From NCBI GenBank assembly GCA_017997515.1, contig JAGOEY010000022.1, positions 1 to 7,840 of the forward strand: 7,840 nt of DNA. The letters run 5' to 3'. The notes beneath the pieces are model-generated. The model saw only the letters and a list, made by a program, of their open reading frames with translations. It was not told where the DNA came from and ran no database searches. Origin of the DNA: Burkholderiaceae bacterium (GTDB taxonomy: Bacteria > Pseudomonadota > Gammaproteobacteria > Burkholderiales > Burkholderiaceae). The position numbers were made by a program, and so were the translations under genes. Positions 1-6,208 of the stretch are shown piece after piece; the first letter of the stretch is position 1; each line of letters starts with the position of its first letter.

Positions 1-604
1 CGCTGATGGCATGCCACTGCAGGCCCGTCAGCCCGGTGCGGTCATCTGCCAGCGTGGGGCGCAAACCTGTTTCAGGCACCAGGCTGTAACGGCTGGCCGC
101 ATCCAGCGGGTCAAAGGTGGTGGTCTGGGCGTCCAGCGCGGGCAACAGGCCCACTTCACGCAGCAACGACAGCTCAAACGCCCGTAAGGCAGCTTGCAGC
201 AACTCACCCTGGTCAGACGCGAGGATCTGCACCGCCATGGCATATGCATCAAACAAGGCCGGATGGGGATCGTCGCGCGCCAGCAGCCGCATCAGCAGCT
301 CGTTGAGGTAATACCCCGACAGCAGCGCATCCCCCACCGGCATCACATGCCCGCCCACCCAGTCCGCGCCTTTGAGTGTGTGGATGCCCGCGTCACCATC
401 GACCGACAGCGTGTACACCACCTGCAGCGGCTGCAGCGGCAACAACACCGGCCGAAAGTTGGAAGTAGGCCGCTTCGCCCCCTTCGCCACCAGCGCAGTC
501 CGCCCGTGGTGCCGCGTGAACACCTCCAGAATCAGGCTCGACTCGCTCCAGTCGTAGCGGTGCAGCACATACGCTGGCTCATGGGCTATACGTTTGGAAG
601 CCAT
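1..604 (-). CDS. recO: DNA repair protein RecO, 3' end cut by window edge
   Basis: RecO is the recombination mediator that, with RecR, loads RecA onto SSB-coated single-stranded DNA in the RecFOR gap-repair pathway. Translating the minus strand from the ATG at 604-602 gives 201 residues with no stop before the window edge; the family is usually about 240-250 residues, so roughly the last fifth is missing. The start reads [19 protein letters not shown], and the N-terminal OB-fold carries the recognisable stretches [20 protein letters not shown] and [19 protein letters not shown] (about residues 22-62). A helical part follows, including [20 protein letters not shown] and [23 protein letters not shown]. 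An in-frame TGA lies six codons upstream, so the ATG is the first usable start; no good Shine-Dalgarno sequence precedes it. It follows era as in many proteobacteria, here separated by 155 bases holding a structured repeat-like element. Identification by sequence recognition is firm; expression as part of the operon is inferred. Confidence 0.93.
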   Translation of the reverse strand, partial: MASKRIAHEPAYVLHRYDWSESSLILEVFTRHHGRTALVAKGAKRPTSNFRPVLLPLQPLQVVYTLSVDGDAGIHTLKGADWVGGHVMPVGDALLSGYYLNELLMRLLARDDPHPALFDAYAMAVQILASDQGELLQAALRAFELSLLREVGLLPALDAQTTTFDPLDAASRYSLVPETGLRPTLADDRTGLTGLQWHAIS

Positions 605-660
605 GTCAAAACAACAGCATCAAATGCGCCACTGAGGGCAAGCGCAGCGAGCCCTACTTC

Positions 661-759
661 CAGCAGACACCGCAGATCTGGCTTCGCCAGGCTGCTGGTG
701 TCGCCCCCTGCAAGGGGGTTGGCGAAAGCGGAACGAAGTCCGCGAAGCCTGGGGGTGTT
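661..759. repeat. Hairpin-rich intergenic element, REP-like
   Basis: This GC-rich non-coding stretch fills most of the gap between the era stop and recO. It folds as several adjacent inverted repeats. GACACC (666-671) pairs with GGTGTC (697-702) and encloses CTGGC/GCCAG (678-682/686-690, loop TTC). CCCCC (704-708) pairs with GGGGG (714-718). GCGGA (728-732) pairs with TCCGC (739-743). GGCTTCGC (680-687) is also the reverse complement of GCGAAGCC (742-749), an alternative long-range pairing. There is no T-tract on either strand, so it is not a canonical intrinsic terminator. From memory it resembles GC-rich intergenic repeats (CACCCCCAGGCTTCGC... CCCCTTGCAGGGG... GGTGTCTGCTGG) scattered through Comamonadaceae genomes. 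Only one copy is visible here, so repetition is not demonstrated. Confidence 0.5.
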
Positions 760-1827
760 TCACTCGTACCCGAAAGAGCGAACCCGCGCCTCATCGTCCG
801 CCCAGCCCGAACGCACCTTGACCCAGATCTCGATGAACACCTTGGCGTCCAGCAGTTTTTCGAGTTCCTGGCGGGTTTCGGTACCGATGCGTTTGAGGCG
901 TTCACCCTTGTCGCCAATCACCATCATCTTGTGGTTTTCGCGCTCGACAACGATGGTGGCAGCGATTTTGACCAGACGCTTGTGCTTCTTGCTAGCCTCT
1001 TCCTCGAACTTGTCGATGACAACGGTGGAGGTGTAGGGCAGTTCGTCGCCGGTGAAACGAAACAGTTTTTCGCGCACGGTTTCGGACGCCAGAAATTTCT
1101 CGCTGCGGTCGGTCAACTCGTCCAGGCCGTAGAACCAGTCCTGCTCGGGCAGGTATTTTTCACAGATGCCAAACAGGCGCTCGATGTCCTTCGCGTTTTT
1201 GGCCGACATGGGCACAAACTCGTTGAACGGGTGGCGCTCCTGCATGGTCTTGAGCCAGGGCGCAATCTCGGCGCGGCGGTGGATGTTGTCGAGTTTGTTG
1301 GCCAGCAGCAGCGCGGGCACACCGGGCTTGAGCAACGACAACACCTTGGCGTCGGCCAGCGTGAAGCTGCCCGCCTCCACCACAAACAGCACCAGATCCA
1401 CATCCCCCACCGCGCCCAGCACGGTTTTGTTCAGAGACTTGTTGAGTGCCGTGTTGTGCAGGGTCTGGAAGCCAGGTGTATCGACAAACACAAACTGCAC
1501 CGCGTCACGCGTGCGGATGCCGGTGATGCGGTGCCGTGTGGTCTGGGCCTTGCGCGAGGTGATGCTGATCTTCTGGCCCACCAGTGCGTTCATCAGCGTG
1601 GACTTGCCCACGTTGGGTTTGCCCACAATGGCGATGGTGCCGCAGCGTTTGGGGCCGGTGGGTACCGAGGCGGCTTCGACTGCATCCGAGGCTGCACGGG
1701 CACCACTGGCCGCGACCGAGCGGCCGGTACCAGGTTGGGCGGCTGCGAGCATGGCTTCAAGATCGTTCAAGGCTCCAGCGCCCTCCCCGTCTTCGCCACC
1801 AGCTACATTATTTGTAGCATTTGTCAT
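760..1827 (-). CDS. era: GTPase Era with an unusually long N-terminal extension
   Basis: Era is an essential GTPase that binds the 3' end of 16S rRNA through a KH domain and acts in 30S subunit maturation, partly at the inner membrane. From the ATG at 1827 the protein has 355 residues, against 301 in E. coli. Visible motifs are G1 GKPNVGKS (69-76), [14 protein letters not shown] with the G2 Thr (87-100), G3 DTPG (116-119), G4 NKLD (177-180), G5 SAK (208-210), a KH-type loop [13 protein letters not shown] (303-315) and the conserved tail [16 protein letters not shown]. The first 60 or so residues are Ala/Gly/Glu-rich and have no counterpart in E. coli Era, whose P-loop begins near residue 15. 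The start is supported by a 4-base ATGA overlap with the rnc stop; the ribosome site in front of it is weak (GAAAAAG). The reading frame stays open up to 1938, but that stretch lies within rnc. An internal ATG at 1752 would give 330 residues. Function is firm, the exact start somewhat less so. Confidence 0.95.
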   Translation of the reverse strand: MTNATNNVAGGEDGEGAGALNDLEAMLAAAQPGTGRSVAASGARAASDAVEAASVPTGPKRCGTIAIVGKPNVGKSTLMNALVGQKISITSRKAQTTRHRITGIRTRDAVQFVFVDTPGFQTLHNTALNKSLNKTVLGAVGDVDLVLFVVEAGSFTLADAKVLSLLKPGVPALLLANKLDNIHRRAEIAPWLKTMQERHPFNEFVPMSAKNAKDIERLFGICEKYLPEQDWFYGLDELTDRSEKFLASETVREKLFRFTGDELPYTSTVVIDKFEEEASKKHKRLVKIAATIVVERENHKMMVIGDKGERLKRIGTETRQELEKLLDAKVFIEIWVKVRSGWADDEARVRSFGYE

Positions 1828-2507
1828 ATCTTTTTCGCTTTCAACAGGGTGAGCATGGCTGCGGCGGCCACTTGTTCGCCGGCCCGGCGTGACCCGCCGA
1901 TGCCACGCTCCGCCAGCCCGAGTTCGGGGATTTCGCATTCCACGTCAAAGGTCTGCCGGTGCGCAGCCCCCAGGGTGGCCACCACACGGTAGGCGGGCAC
2001 TTTCATTTTGCGACCCTGCAGCCACTCCTGCAACTCGGTTTTGGGGTCTTTGGCCACGGCCTGCATGGTGGGGTTGATCTCCACCGCCTTGAACAGCCGG
2101 TGCACCAGGGCTTCGGCCGTGGCGTAGCCCGCGTCCAGGTAGACGGCCCCAATCAGGGCTTCCACCGCATCGGCCAGGATGGACGGGCGTTTGTTGCCGC
2201 CGGAACGGGCTTCGCCGTCACCGAGCCGCAACACGTCGGCGACCCGCAAACCCAGCGCCAGCTGGTGCAGTGTGTCCTGTTTGACCATGTTGGCCCGCAC
2301 GCGGGACAAGTCGCCCTCGGGCATGGATTCAAGGCGTTGGTACAGCAGCCCGGACACGGCCAGGTTCAGCACCGAGTCGCCCAGAAACTCCAGGCGTTCG
2401 TTGTGATCGGCAGAAAAGCTGCGGTGGGTGACTGCGCGCTGCAGCAGCTTCGGGTTGGCGAAGTGGTGCTGCAGGCGCTCCTGCAAGGATTCGAGTCCGC
2501 TGCTCAC
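1824..2507 (-). CDS. rnc: Ribonuclease III
   Basis: RNase III cleaves double-stranded RNA and processes the rRNA precursor and several mRNAs; it acts as a dimer with Mg2+. The 227-residue product matches the usual length (E. coli 226). The catalytic domain carries the signature [11 protein letters not shown] (36-46), giving acidic residues E37, E40 and D44. The second acidic pair is D113 and E116 in [21 protein letters not shown] and [12 protein letters not shown] are also conserved. A double-stranded-RNA-binding domain starts near [13 protein letters not shown] (154-166) and ends with [16 protein letters not shown] (204-219). The start is GTG at 2507-2505, directly after the TAG stop of the upstream gene, so translation probably depends on coupling. 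The stop overlaps the era start. In E. coli RNase III cleaves the leader of its own rnc-era-recO message; no such site can be assigned here. Confidence 0.96.
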   Translation of the reverse strand: MSSGLESLQERLQHHFANPKLLQRAVTHRSFSADHNERLEFLGDSVLNLAVSGLLYQRLESMPEGDLSRVRANMVKQDTLHQLALGLRVADVLRLGDGEARSGGNKRPSILADAVEALIGAVYLDAGYATAEALVHRLFKAVEINPTMQAVAKDPKTELQEWLQGRKMKVPAYRVVATLGAAHRQTFDVECEIPELGLAERGIGGSRRAGEQVAAAAMLTLLKAKKI

Positions 2508-2873
2508 CTACTGGGTCTGTCCAGCGTATTTCAGCGTCAGGTACGCAGGCCCGGCGATGTGGATTTCACGTTGGTAGTCGTACCCGACGACCACCTTGTC
2601 GCCCCGCTTGGTGACCTTCAGGTCTTTGCCGCTGATGGTGGTGATGTCATCAATAGTCGCAGCCTTGTCGAAGATGCTCTGCACTTCTGCCACGGTGGTG
2701 CCCACCTTGGCTTTTTCAGCGGCTTTTTGCACGGCCATGTATTCGAGGTAGGTCGGGAAGGCCTGTCCACCAATGGCGAACACACCCACGGCCAGCACAC
2801 CAATCAACACCAGCCCGATGAAGGACAGGCCACGTTGCCGGGAGGGAGCGGTCGACAGTTGACGCATACGCAT
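2508..2873 (-). CDS. DUF4845 family single-pass membrane protein
   Basis: This 121-residue protein sits between lepB and rnc, where DUF4845 proteins are commonly found in beta- and gammaproteobacteria. Its function is not known. The N-terminus is basic (MRMRQLSTAPSRQRG), followed by one hydrophobic segment (about residues 16-36, LSFIGLVLIGVLAVGVFAIG) and a small polar domain: YLEYMAVQKAAEKAK, then a predicted helix/strand region ending in YDYQREIHIAGPAYLTLKYAG. The RG-LSFIGLVLIG junction resembles a type IV prepilin N-terminus, but the usual Glu at +5 is Gly20. A good Shine-Dalgarno (AGGAG, 2884-2880) lies five bases before the ATG, so this gene can initiate independently after the 46-base gap behind lepB. 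That gap holds a small GCTGC/GCAGC hairpin (2893-2906) without a T-tract. The stop TAG abuts the GTG of rnc. The family assignment comes from position and N-terminal pattern; no role should be assumed. Confidence 0.82.
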   Translation of the reverse strand: MRMRQLSTAPSRQRGLSFIGLVLIGVLAVGVFAIGGQAFPTYLEYMAVQKAAEKAKVGTTVAEVQSIFDKAATIDDITTISGKDLKVTKRGDKVVVGYDYQREIHIAGPAYLTLKYAGQTQ

Positions 2874-2919
2874 GGGAACTCCTGATACGAATGCTGCCAG
2901 GGCAGCGTTTACTTTGTAC

Positions 2920-3891
2920 TTAATTGAAGGGCCCGATGCGGCCCAGGTTACCGAAGTTCATCCAGACAAAGAAGGCCTTGCCCACAATGTTTTTGTCCGG
3001 CACGAAGCCCCAGTAACGCGAATCCAGCGAATTATCGCGGTTGTCGCCCATCATGAAATAGTGGCCTTCAGGCACCTTGCAGACCACACCTTCGACACTG
3101 TAAGTGCAATTTTGTCGGTATTCGAAGTTACTCGCACCTTGCACAAACGCGGGGGCTTCGGTGTTGTTCAGCACGCGGTGGGGCTTGGCACCCAGCTCTT
3201 CCTCGAACTGCTTGAAGTAGCGCACCTGGCTTTCGTCGAAGAAGTCGGGCACGGCCTTGGTGGGCACCTCTTTGCCGTTGATGGTGAGGCGTTTGTTCAG
3301 GTAGGCCACTTCGTCCCCCGGCACACCAATCACCCGTTTGATGTAGTCGAGCGAGGGCTGGGGTGGGTAACGGAACACCATCACGTCCCCACGCTGGGGC
3401 GCGTTGCCTTCGGTGATTTTGGTGTGGATGACGGGCAGGCGGACGCCATAGGTGAATTTATTGACCAGAATCAGGTCACCAATCAGCAGCGTCGGAATCA
3501 TGGAGCCGGACGGTATCTTGAAAGGCTCGAACAAAAACGAGCGCAGCACAAACACCACCAGGATCACCGGGAACAAGCCAGCGGTCCAGTCCAGCCACCA
3601 GGGCTGCATCAGCAGCTTGGTACGGGCCTCGGAGATGTCTCCGTCCATATCGACCTTGGCAATACCTTTGGCCTGCAAGTCCAGGCGGCGCTGCGCGGAG
3701 GCCACTTCCAGCGCCTGTGCCGCTGTGTGGCGCTTGGGCAGGAAGTAGAACCGCTCGGCCAGCCAGTACAGGCCTGTCACCACGGTGGCGATGAACAGCA
3801 ACAGGGCAAAGTTGCCTTCGACACGGCCTGTTAACCAGGCACCGATATAGGTCGCGAACAGCGCGAGGATCAACGAAGTCAGTATCTGCAT
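2920..3891 (-). CDS. lepB: Signal peptidase I
   Basis: LepB is the membrane-bound serine-lysine protease that removes signal peptides from Sec- and Tat-exported proteins on the periplasmic face of the inner membrane. The 323-residue product shows the nucleophile Ser130 in IPSGSMIPTLLIGD (126-139), the general-base Lys185 in DYIKRVIGVPGDEV (182-195), and the conserved GDNRDNSLDSRYWG (282-295) near the C-terminus. Hydrophobic segments lie at about residues 2-20, 28-46 and 104-120. The second and third align with the two membrane segments of E. coli LepB (FALLLFIATVVTG and FPVILVVFVLRSF), so the first 27 residues add an extra segment. The start ATG overlaps the lepA stop by one base (TGATG), with GGTGGAAG just upstream as ribosome site, which supports the longer N-terminus. 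It is second in the lepA operon, as in E. coli. Confidence 0.97.
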   Translation of the reverse strand: MQILTSLILALFATYIGAWLTGRVEGNFALLLFIATVVTGLYWLAERFYFLPKRHTAAQALEVASAQRRLDLQAKGIAKVDMDGDISEARTKLLMQPWWLDWTAGLFPVILVVFVLRSFLFEPFKIPSGSMIPTLLIGDLILVNKFTYGVRLPVIHTKITEGNAPQRGDVMVFRYPPQPSLDYIKRVIGVPGDEVAYLNKRLTINGKEVPTKAVPDFFDESQVRYFKQFEEELGAKPHRVLNNTEAPAFVQGASNFEYRQNCTYSVEGVVCKVPEGHYFMMGDNRDNSLDSRYWGFVPDKNIVGKAFFVWMNFGNLGRIGPFN

Positions 3892-5699
3892 CAGTCTTCC
3901 ACCTGCAAAATCGCCAGGAAAGCCTCTTGCGGCACCTCAACGGAGCCGATTTGCTTCATGCGCTTTTTGCCTGCTTTTTGTTTCTCAAGGAGTTTTTTCT
4001 TGCGCGAAATATCACCGCCGTAGCACTTGGCCAGAACGTTCTTGCGCAGTGCTTTGATTGTCTCACGCGCAATGATGTTGGCCCCGATGGCGGCCTGGAT
4101 CGCCACGTCGTACATCTGGCGTGAAATGATCTCGCGCATCTTGCCCACCACGGCACGGCCGCGGTACAGCGACTGCGAGCGGTGCACGATGATCGACAGT
4201 GCATCCACCTTCTCGCCGTTCAGCAGGATGTCGACCTTCACCACGTCGGAGGCACGGTATTCCTTGAACTCGTAGTCCATCGAGGCGTAACCCCGGCTGA
4301 CCGATTTGAGCTTGTCGAAGAAGTCGAGCACGATTTCACCGAGCGGCATCTCGTAAGTCAAAACCACCTGGCGGCCCTTGTAGGCCATGTTCATCTGCAC
4401 ACCACGTTTCTGGTTGGCGAGTGTCATGACCACACCCACATACTCCTGCGGCATGTACAGGTGTACGGTGACGATAGGTTCGCGGATCTCGGCCATCCGG
4501 CCCACGTCGGGCATCTTGGATGGGTTCTCAACCATCAGGACTTCACCGTCGTTCTTCACGACCTGGTAGACCACGCTTGGCGCGGTGGTGATCAGGTCCT
4601 GGTCGAACTCACGCTCCAGCCGCTCCTGCACGATCTCCATGTGCAGCAAGCCCAGGAAGCCGCAGCGGAAACCAAAACCCAGCGCCTGGCTGACTTCGGG
4701 TTCGTAGTGCAACGAGGCATCGTTGAGTTTGAGTTTTTCGAGTGCGTCGCGCAGCGAGTCGTATTCGCTGGCTTCAGTCGGGTACAGGCCGGCAAAAACC
4801 TGGGGCTGGATTTCCTTAAAACCTGGCAGCGGCTCAGTCGCCGGGCCCAGGTTGTTGGGCAGCTTTTTTTCGAGTGTGACGGTGTCGCCCACCTTCGCCG
4901 CCTGCAACTCTTTGATGCCTGCAATGATGTAACCCACTTCACCGGCTTCGAGCGATGTGCGAGGCTCGTTCGCGGGGGTGAAAACACCCAGGTTGTCTGC
5001 GTTATACACAGCGTTGGACGCCATCATCTTGAAGCGTTCACCCTTGCCCAGGCGGCCGTCCACCACACGCACCAGCATCACCACACCCACGTAGGGATCG
5101 AACCAGCTGTCGATGATCATCGCGCGCAGTGGCGCGTTGGGGTTGCCCTTCGGTGCGGGCACATGTGCCACCACGGCTTCAAGGATTTCGTCGATGCCGA
5201 TACCCGTCTTGGCCGAGCAGGGAATCGCGTCAGTGGCGTCGATGCCGATCACGTCTTCGATCTCGGAACGTGCGTTGTCCAGGTCGGCGTTGGGCAAGTC
5301 AATCTTGTTGAGCACCGGCAGCACTTCCACACCCAGGTCGAGCGCGGTGTAGCAGTTGGCCACTGTTTGCGCTTCAACACCTTGTGATGCATCGACCACC
5401 AGCAGCGCACCTTCACACGCCGACAGCGAGCGGCTCACCTCGTACGAGAAGTCCACATGGCCCGGTGTGTCGATCAGGTTGAGGTTGTAGACCTGCCCAT
5501 CACGGGCCTTGTAATGCAGCGCAGCGGTCTGCGCCTTGATGGTTATCCCGCGCTCTTTTTCGATGTCCATCGAGTCGAGCACCTGTGCTTCCATGTCGCG
5601 TTCTGCGAGGCCGCCGCAGCGTTGGATCAAGCGGTCTGCGAGTGTGGATTTCCCATGGTCAATGTGCGCAATGATCGAGAAATTTCTGATGTGGTTCAT
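3891..5699 (-). CDS. lepA: Elongation factor 4 (LepA) translational GTPase
   Basis: LepA/EF4 is a ribosome-bound GTPase related to EF-G, implicated in back-translocation of stalled ribosomes, translation initiation and 30S biogenesis. From the ATG at 5699 it has 602 residues (E. coli 599). Seen in the sequence: G1 AHIDHGKS (11-18), switch I ERGITIK (49-55), G3 DTPGH (77-81) with its catalytic His81, G4 NKID (131-134) and G5 SAK in [10 protein letters not shown]. Conserved domain III to V stretches are [35 protein letters not shown] and [18 protein letters not shown]. The LepA-specific C-terminal domain ends in [20 protein letters not shown] and [38 protein letters not shown] is the usual LepA start. 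In-frame TTG codons at 5702 and 5708 (MSLMNH...) are possible but less likely; no strong ribosome site distinguishes them. It heads the operon behind a strong terminator-like hairpin, so transcription must start within about 45 bases or read through it. Confidence 0.97.
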   Translation of the reverse strand: MNHIRNFSIIAHIDHGKSTLADRLIQRCGGLAERDMEAQVLDSMDIEKERGITIKAQTAALHYKARDGQVYNLNLIDTPGHVDFSYEVSRSLSACEGALLVVDASQGVEAQTVANCYTALDLGVEVLPVLNKIDLPNADLDNARSEIEDVIGIDATDAIPCSAKTGIGIDEILEAVVAHVPAPKGNPNAPLRAMIIDSWFDPYVGVVMLVRVVDGRLGKGERFKMMASNAVYNADNLGVFTPANEPRTSLEAGEVGYIIAGIKELQAAKVGDTVTLEKKLPNNLGPATEPLPGFKEIQPQVFAGLYPTEASEYDSLRDALEKLKLNDASLHYEPEVSQALGFGFRCGFLGLLHMEIVQERLEREFDQDLITTAPSVVYQVVKNDGEVLMVENPSKMPDVGRMAEIREPIVTVHLYMPQEYVGVVMTLANQKRGVQMNMAYKGRQVVLTYEMPLGEIVLDFFDKLKSVSRGYASMDYEFKEYRASDVVKVDILLNGEKVDALSIIVHRSQSLYRGRAVVGKMREIISRQMYDVAIQAAIGANIIARETIKALRKNVLAKCYGGDISRKKKLLEKQKAGKKRMKQIGSVEVPQEAFLAILQVED

Positions 5700-5742
5700 C
5701 AAGGACAAGCTTCAAGTGTTTGAATTAAATGGCGCGGAAATG

Positions 5743-5774
5743 AAAAAAGGGCGCGTCAAATGGTGACGCGCCCT
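5743..5774 (-). terminator. Strong intrinsic terminator in front of lepA, with no gene ending at it
   Basis: On the minus strand an 11-base perfect stem AGGGCGCGTCA / TGACGCGCCCT (5774-5764 and 5758-5748) with loop CCATT is followed directly by a run of T residues (5748-5743). This is a textbook rho-independent terminator for minus-strand transcription. The plus strand lacks a T-tract after the stem. The degP transcript already has a terminator at 6154-6192 and no convincing ORF lies between, so this hairpin ends either a small RNA or a lepA leader (attenuator). Confidence 0.8.
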
Positions 5775-5813
5775 GAACCAACAATCATTGGCAACTGCGA
5801 TAGCTGGAACTTC

Positions 5814-5842
5814 ATTGTAGGCAAAAAGCCTTCCGCGTACAG
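5814..5842 (-). promoter_or_regulatory. Candidate promoter for a lepA leader or small RNA
   Basis: The minus strand has GCCTACAAT, whose TACAAT (5819-5814) matches five of six bases of the sigma-70 -10 element. The hexamer 17 bases upstream (CTGTAC, 5842-5837) is a poor -35. Initiation here, near 5807, would give an RNA of about 60-65 bases ending at the 5743-5774 terminator. The -10 overlaps a short AGGC/GCCT inverted repeat (5819-5831). Weak evidence; offered because something must feed that terminator. Confidence 0.3.
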
Positions 5843-5889
5843 CCGAAAAACAGGGGGTTGCCGGTCGTTGCAGCGCAACAACGGAAAAG

Positions 5890-5968
5890 TTATGCACAGC
5901 TTATAAACAAAATGGGGTGGCAAACAGCTGAACAACTTGTGGGTGATCTGTGGATCGCCTGTGAACAG
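5890..5968. promoter_or_regulatory. Possible DnaA-box cluster, two opposed groups with 11-base period
   Basis: On the plus strand TTATGCACA (5890-5898) fits TTATNCACA exactly, and TTATAAACA (5901-5909) differs at one specified position; their starts are 11 bases apart. In the opposite orientation (consensus TGTGNATAA) lie TGTGGGTGA (5938-5946), TGTGGATCG (5949-5957) and TGTGAACAG (5960-5968), again exactly 11 bases apart but degenerate in their last bases. Two GATC sites (5945-5948, 5953-5956) fall inside the second group. Helically phased, inverted arrays of such boxes next to AT-rich DNA are typical of DnaA-binding regions. However, only one box is perfect, and the neighbourhood is not the dnaA/rpmH region where betaproteobacterial oriC normally lies. 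It could be an auxiliary DnaA-binding or regulatory site, or chance. Confidence 0.35.
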
Positions 5969-6153
5969 AAATTTCTATCCCGTAATGTGAATTTCGACGC
6001 TTTTGATATGCCGATAATTGGTGGTCAGGTGCGCTGATTCTAACCATTCTGGGATTTTCTCTTTTCAAAAAGTTAGCAAGCACAAACTTACTCAAACCCC
6101 AAAGCGCCTGAAAATATTTCGATAACCGCCCGGTGGGCAGGTTCTGAGGCGGT

Positions 6154-6192
6154 AAAAAAGCCCCAAAAACCCGTTGCCGGGCTGGGGCTTTT
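6154..6192 (-). terminator. Intrinsic terminator after degP
   Basis: AAAAGCCCC (6156-6164) pairs with GGGGCTTTT (6184-6192), with an inner CCCG/CGGG stem (6170-6173/6178-6181, loop TTGC) interrupted by an A5/CT internal loop. On the minus strand the stem is followed by six T residues (6159-6154), which suits termination of the mucB-degP transcript 17 bases after the degP stop. The plus strand has a four-T run at the other end, so weak bidirectional action is possible. Confidence 0.8.
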
Positions 6193-6208
6193 CAGGGCTA
6201 GGGTCCGC

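Larger units (their letters stand above)
5775..6153. other. Gene-free spacer between the lepA and degP transcription units
   Basis: About 380 bases between two minus-strand terminators contain no ORF I would defend. Composition shifts towards A+T compared with the flanking genes; 6041-6100 is about 63 percent A+T by count. Visible structure: a group of DnaA-box-like 9-mers (5890-5968), a perfect 10-base palindrome AGAAATTTCT (5967-5976), a small inverted repeat CGTTG/CAACG (5866-5870/5879-5883), and a weak minus-strand promoter candidate near 5814-5842. No tRNA, rRNA or named small RNA was recognised. Confidence 0.7.

Noticed and set aside
194..1036. 280-residue plus-strand ORF across recO, the intergenic element and the end of era
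   Set aside because: It spans two genuine minus-strand genes and a structured repeat; the Arg/Ser/Pro-rich product looks like nothing known.
931..1992. 353-residue plus-strand ORF antisense to era and the end of rnc
   Set aside because: It mirrors the GC-rich codons of era, has no recognisable family, and is His/Gln/Val-biased as expected for an antisense shadow.
2893..2906. GCTGC/GCAGC hairpin between lepB and the DUF4845 gene as a terminator
   Set aside because: Only a five-base stem and no following T-run; the downstream gene has its own ribosome site and is probably cotranscribed.
2872..3834. 320-residue plus-strand ORF antisense to lepB and the DUF4845-lepB gap
   Set aside because: Complement of a confidently identified lepB; composition is typical of shadow translation and no motif is present.
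4182..5387. 401-residue plus-strand ORF antisense to lepA
   Set aside because: Lies wholly inside the conserved lepA coding region, and its His/Val-rich protein has no family features.
5712..5897. 61-residue minus-strand ORF upstream of lepA
   Set aside because: It reads straight through the strong terminator hairpin and its T-run, with no coding signature.
5909..5940. Heat-shock (sigma-32) promoter suggested by CCCCATTTT on the minus strand
   Set aside because: The -10-like string fits, but no CTTGAAA-like -35 lies at a proper distance (best is GTTGTTC about 12 bases upstream).
5901..6095. 64-residue minus-strand ORF in the lepA-degP spacer
   Set aside because: TTG start without a clear ribosome site, no recognisable sequence pattern, and it runs through the DnaA-box-like array.
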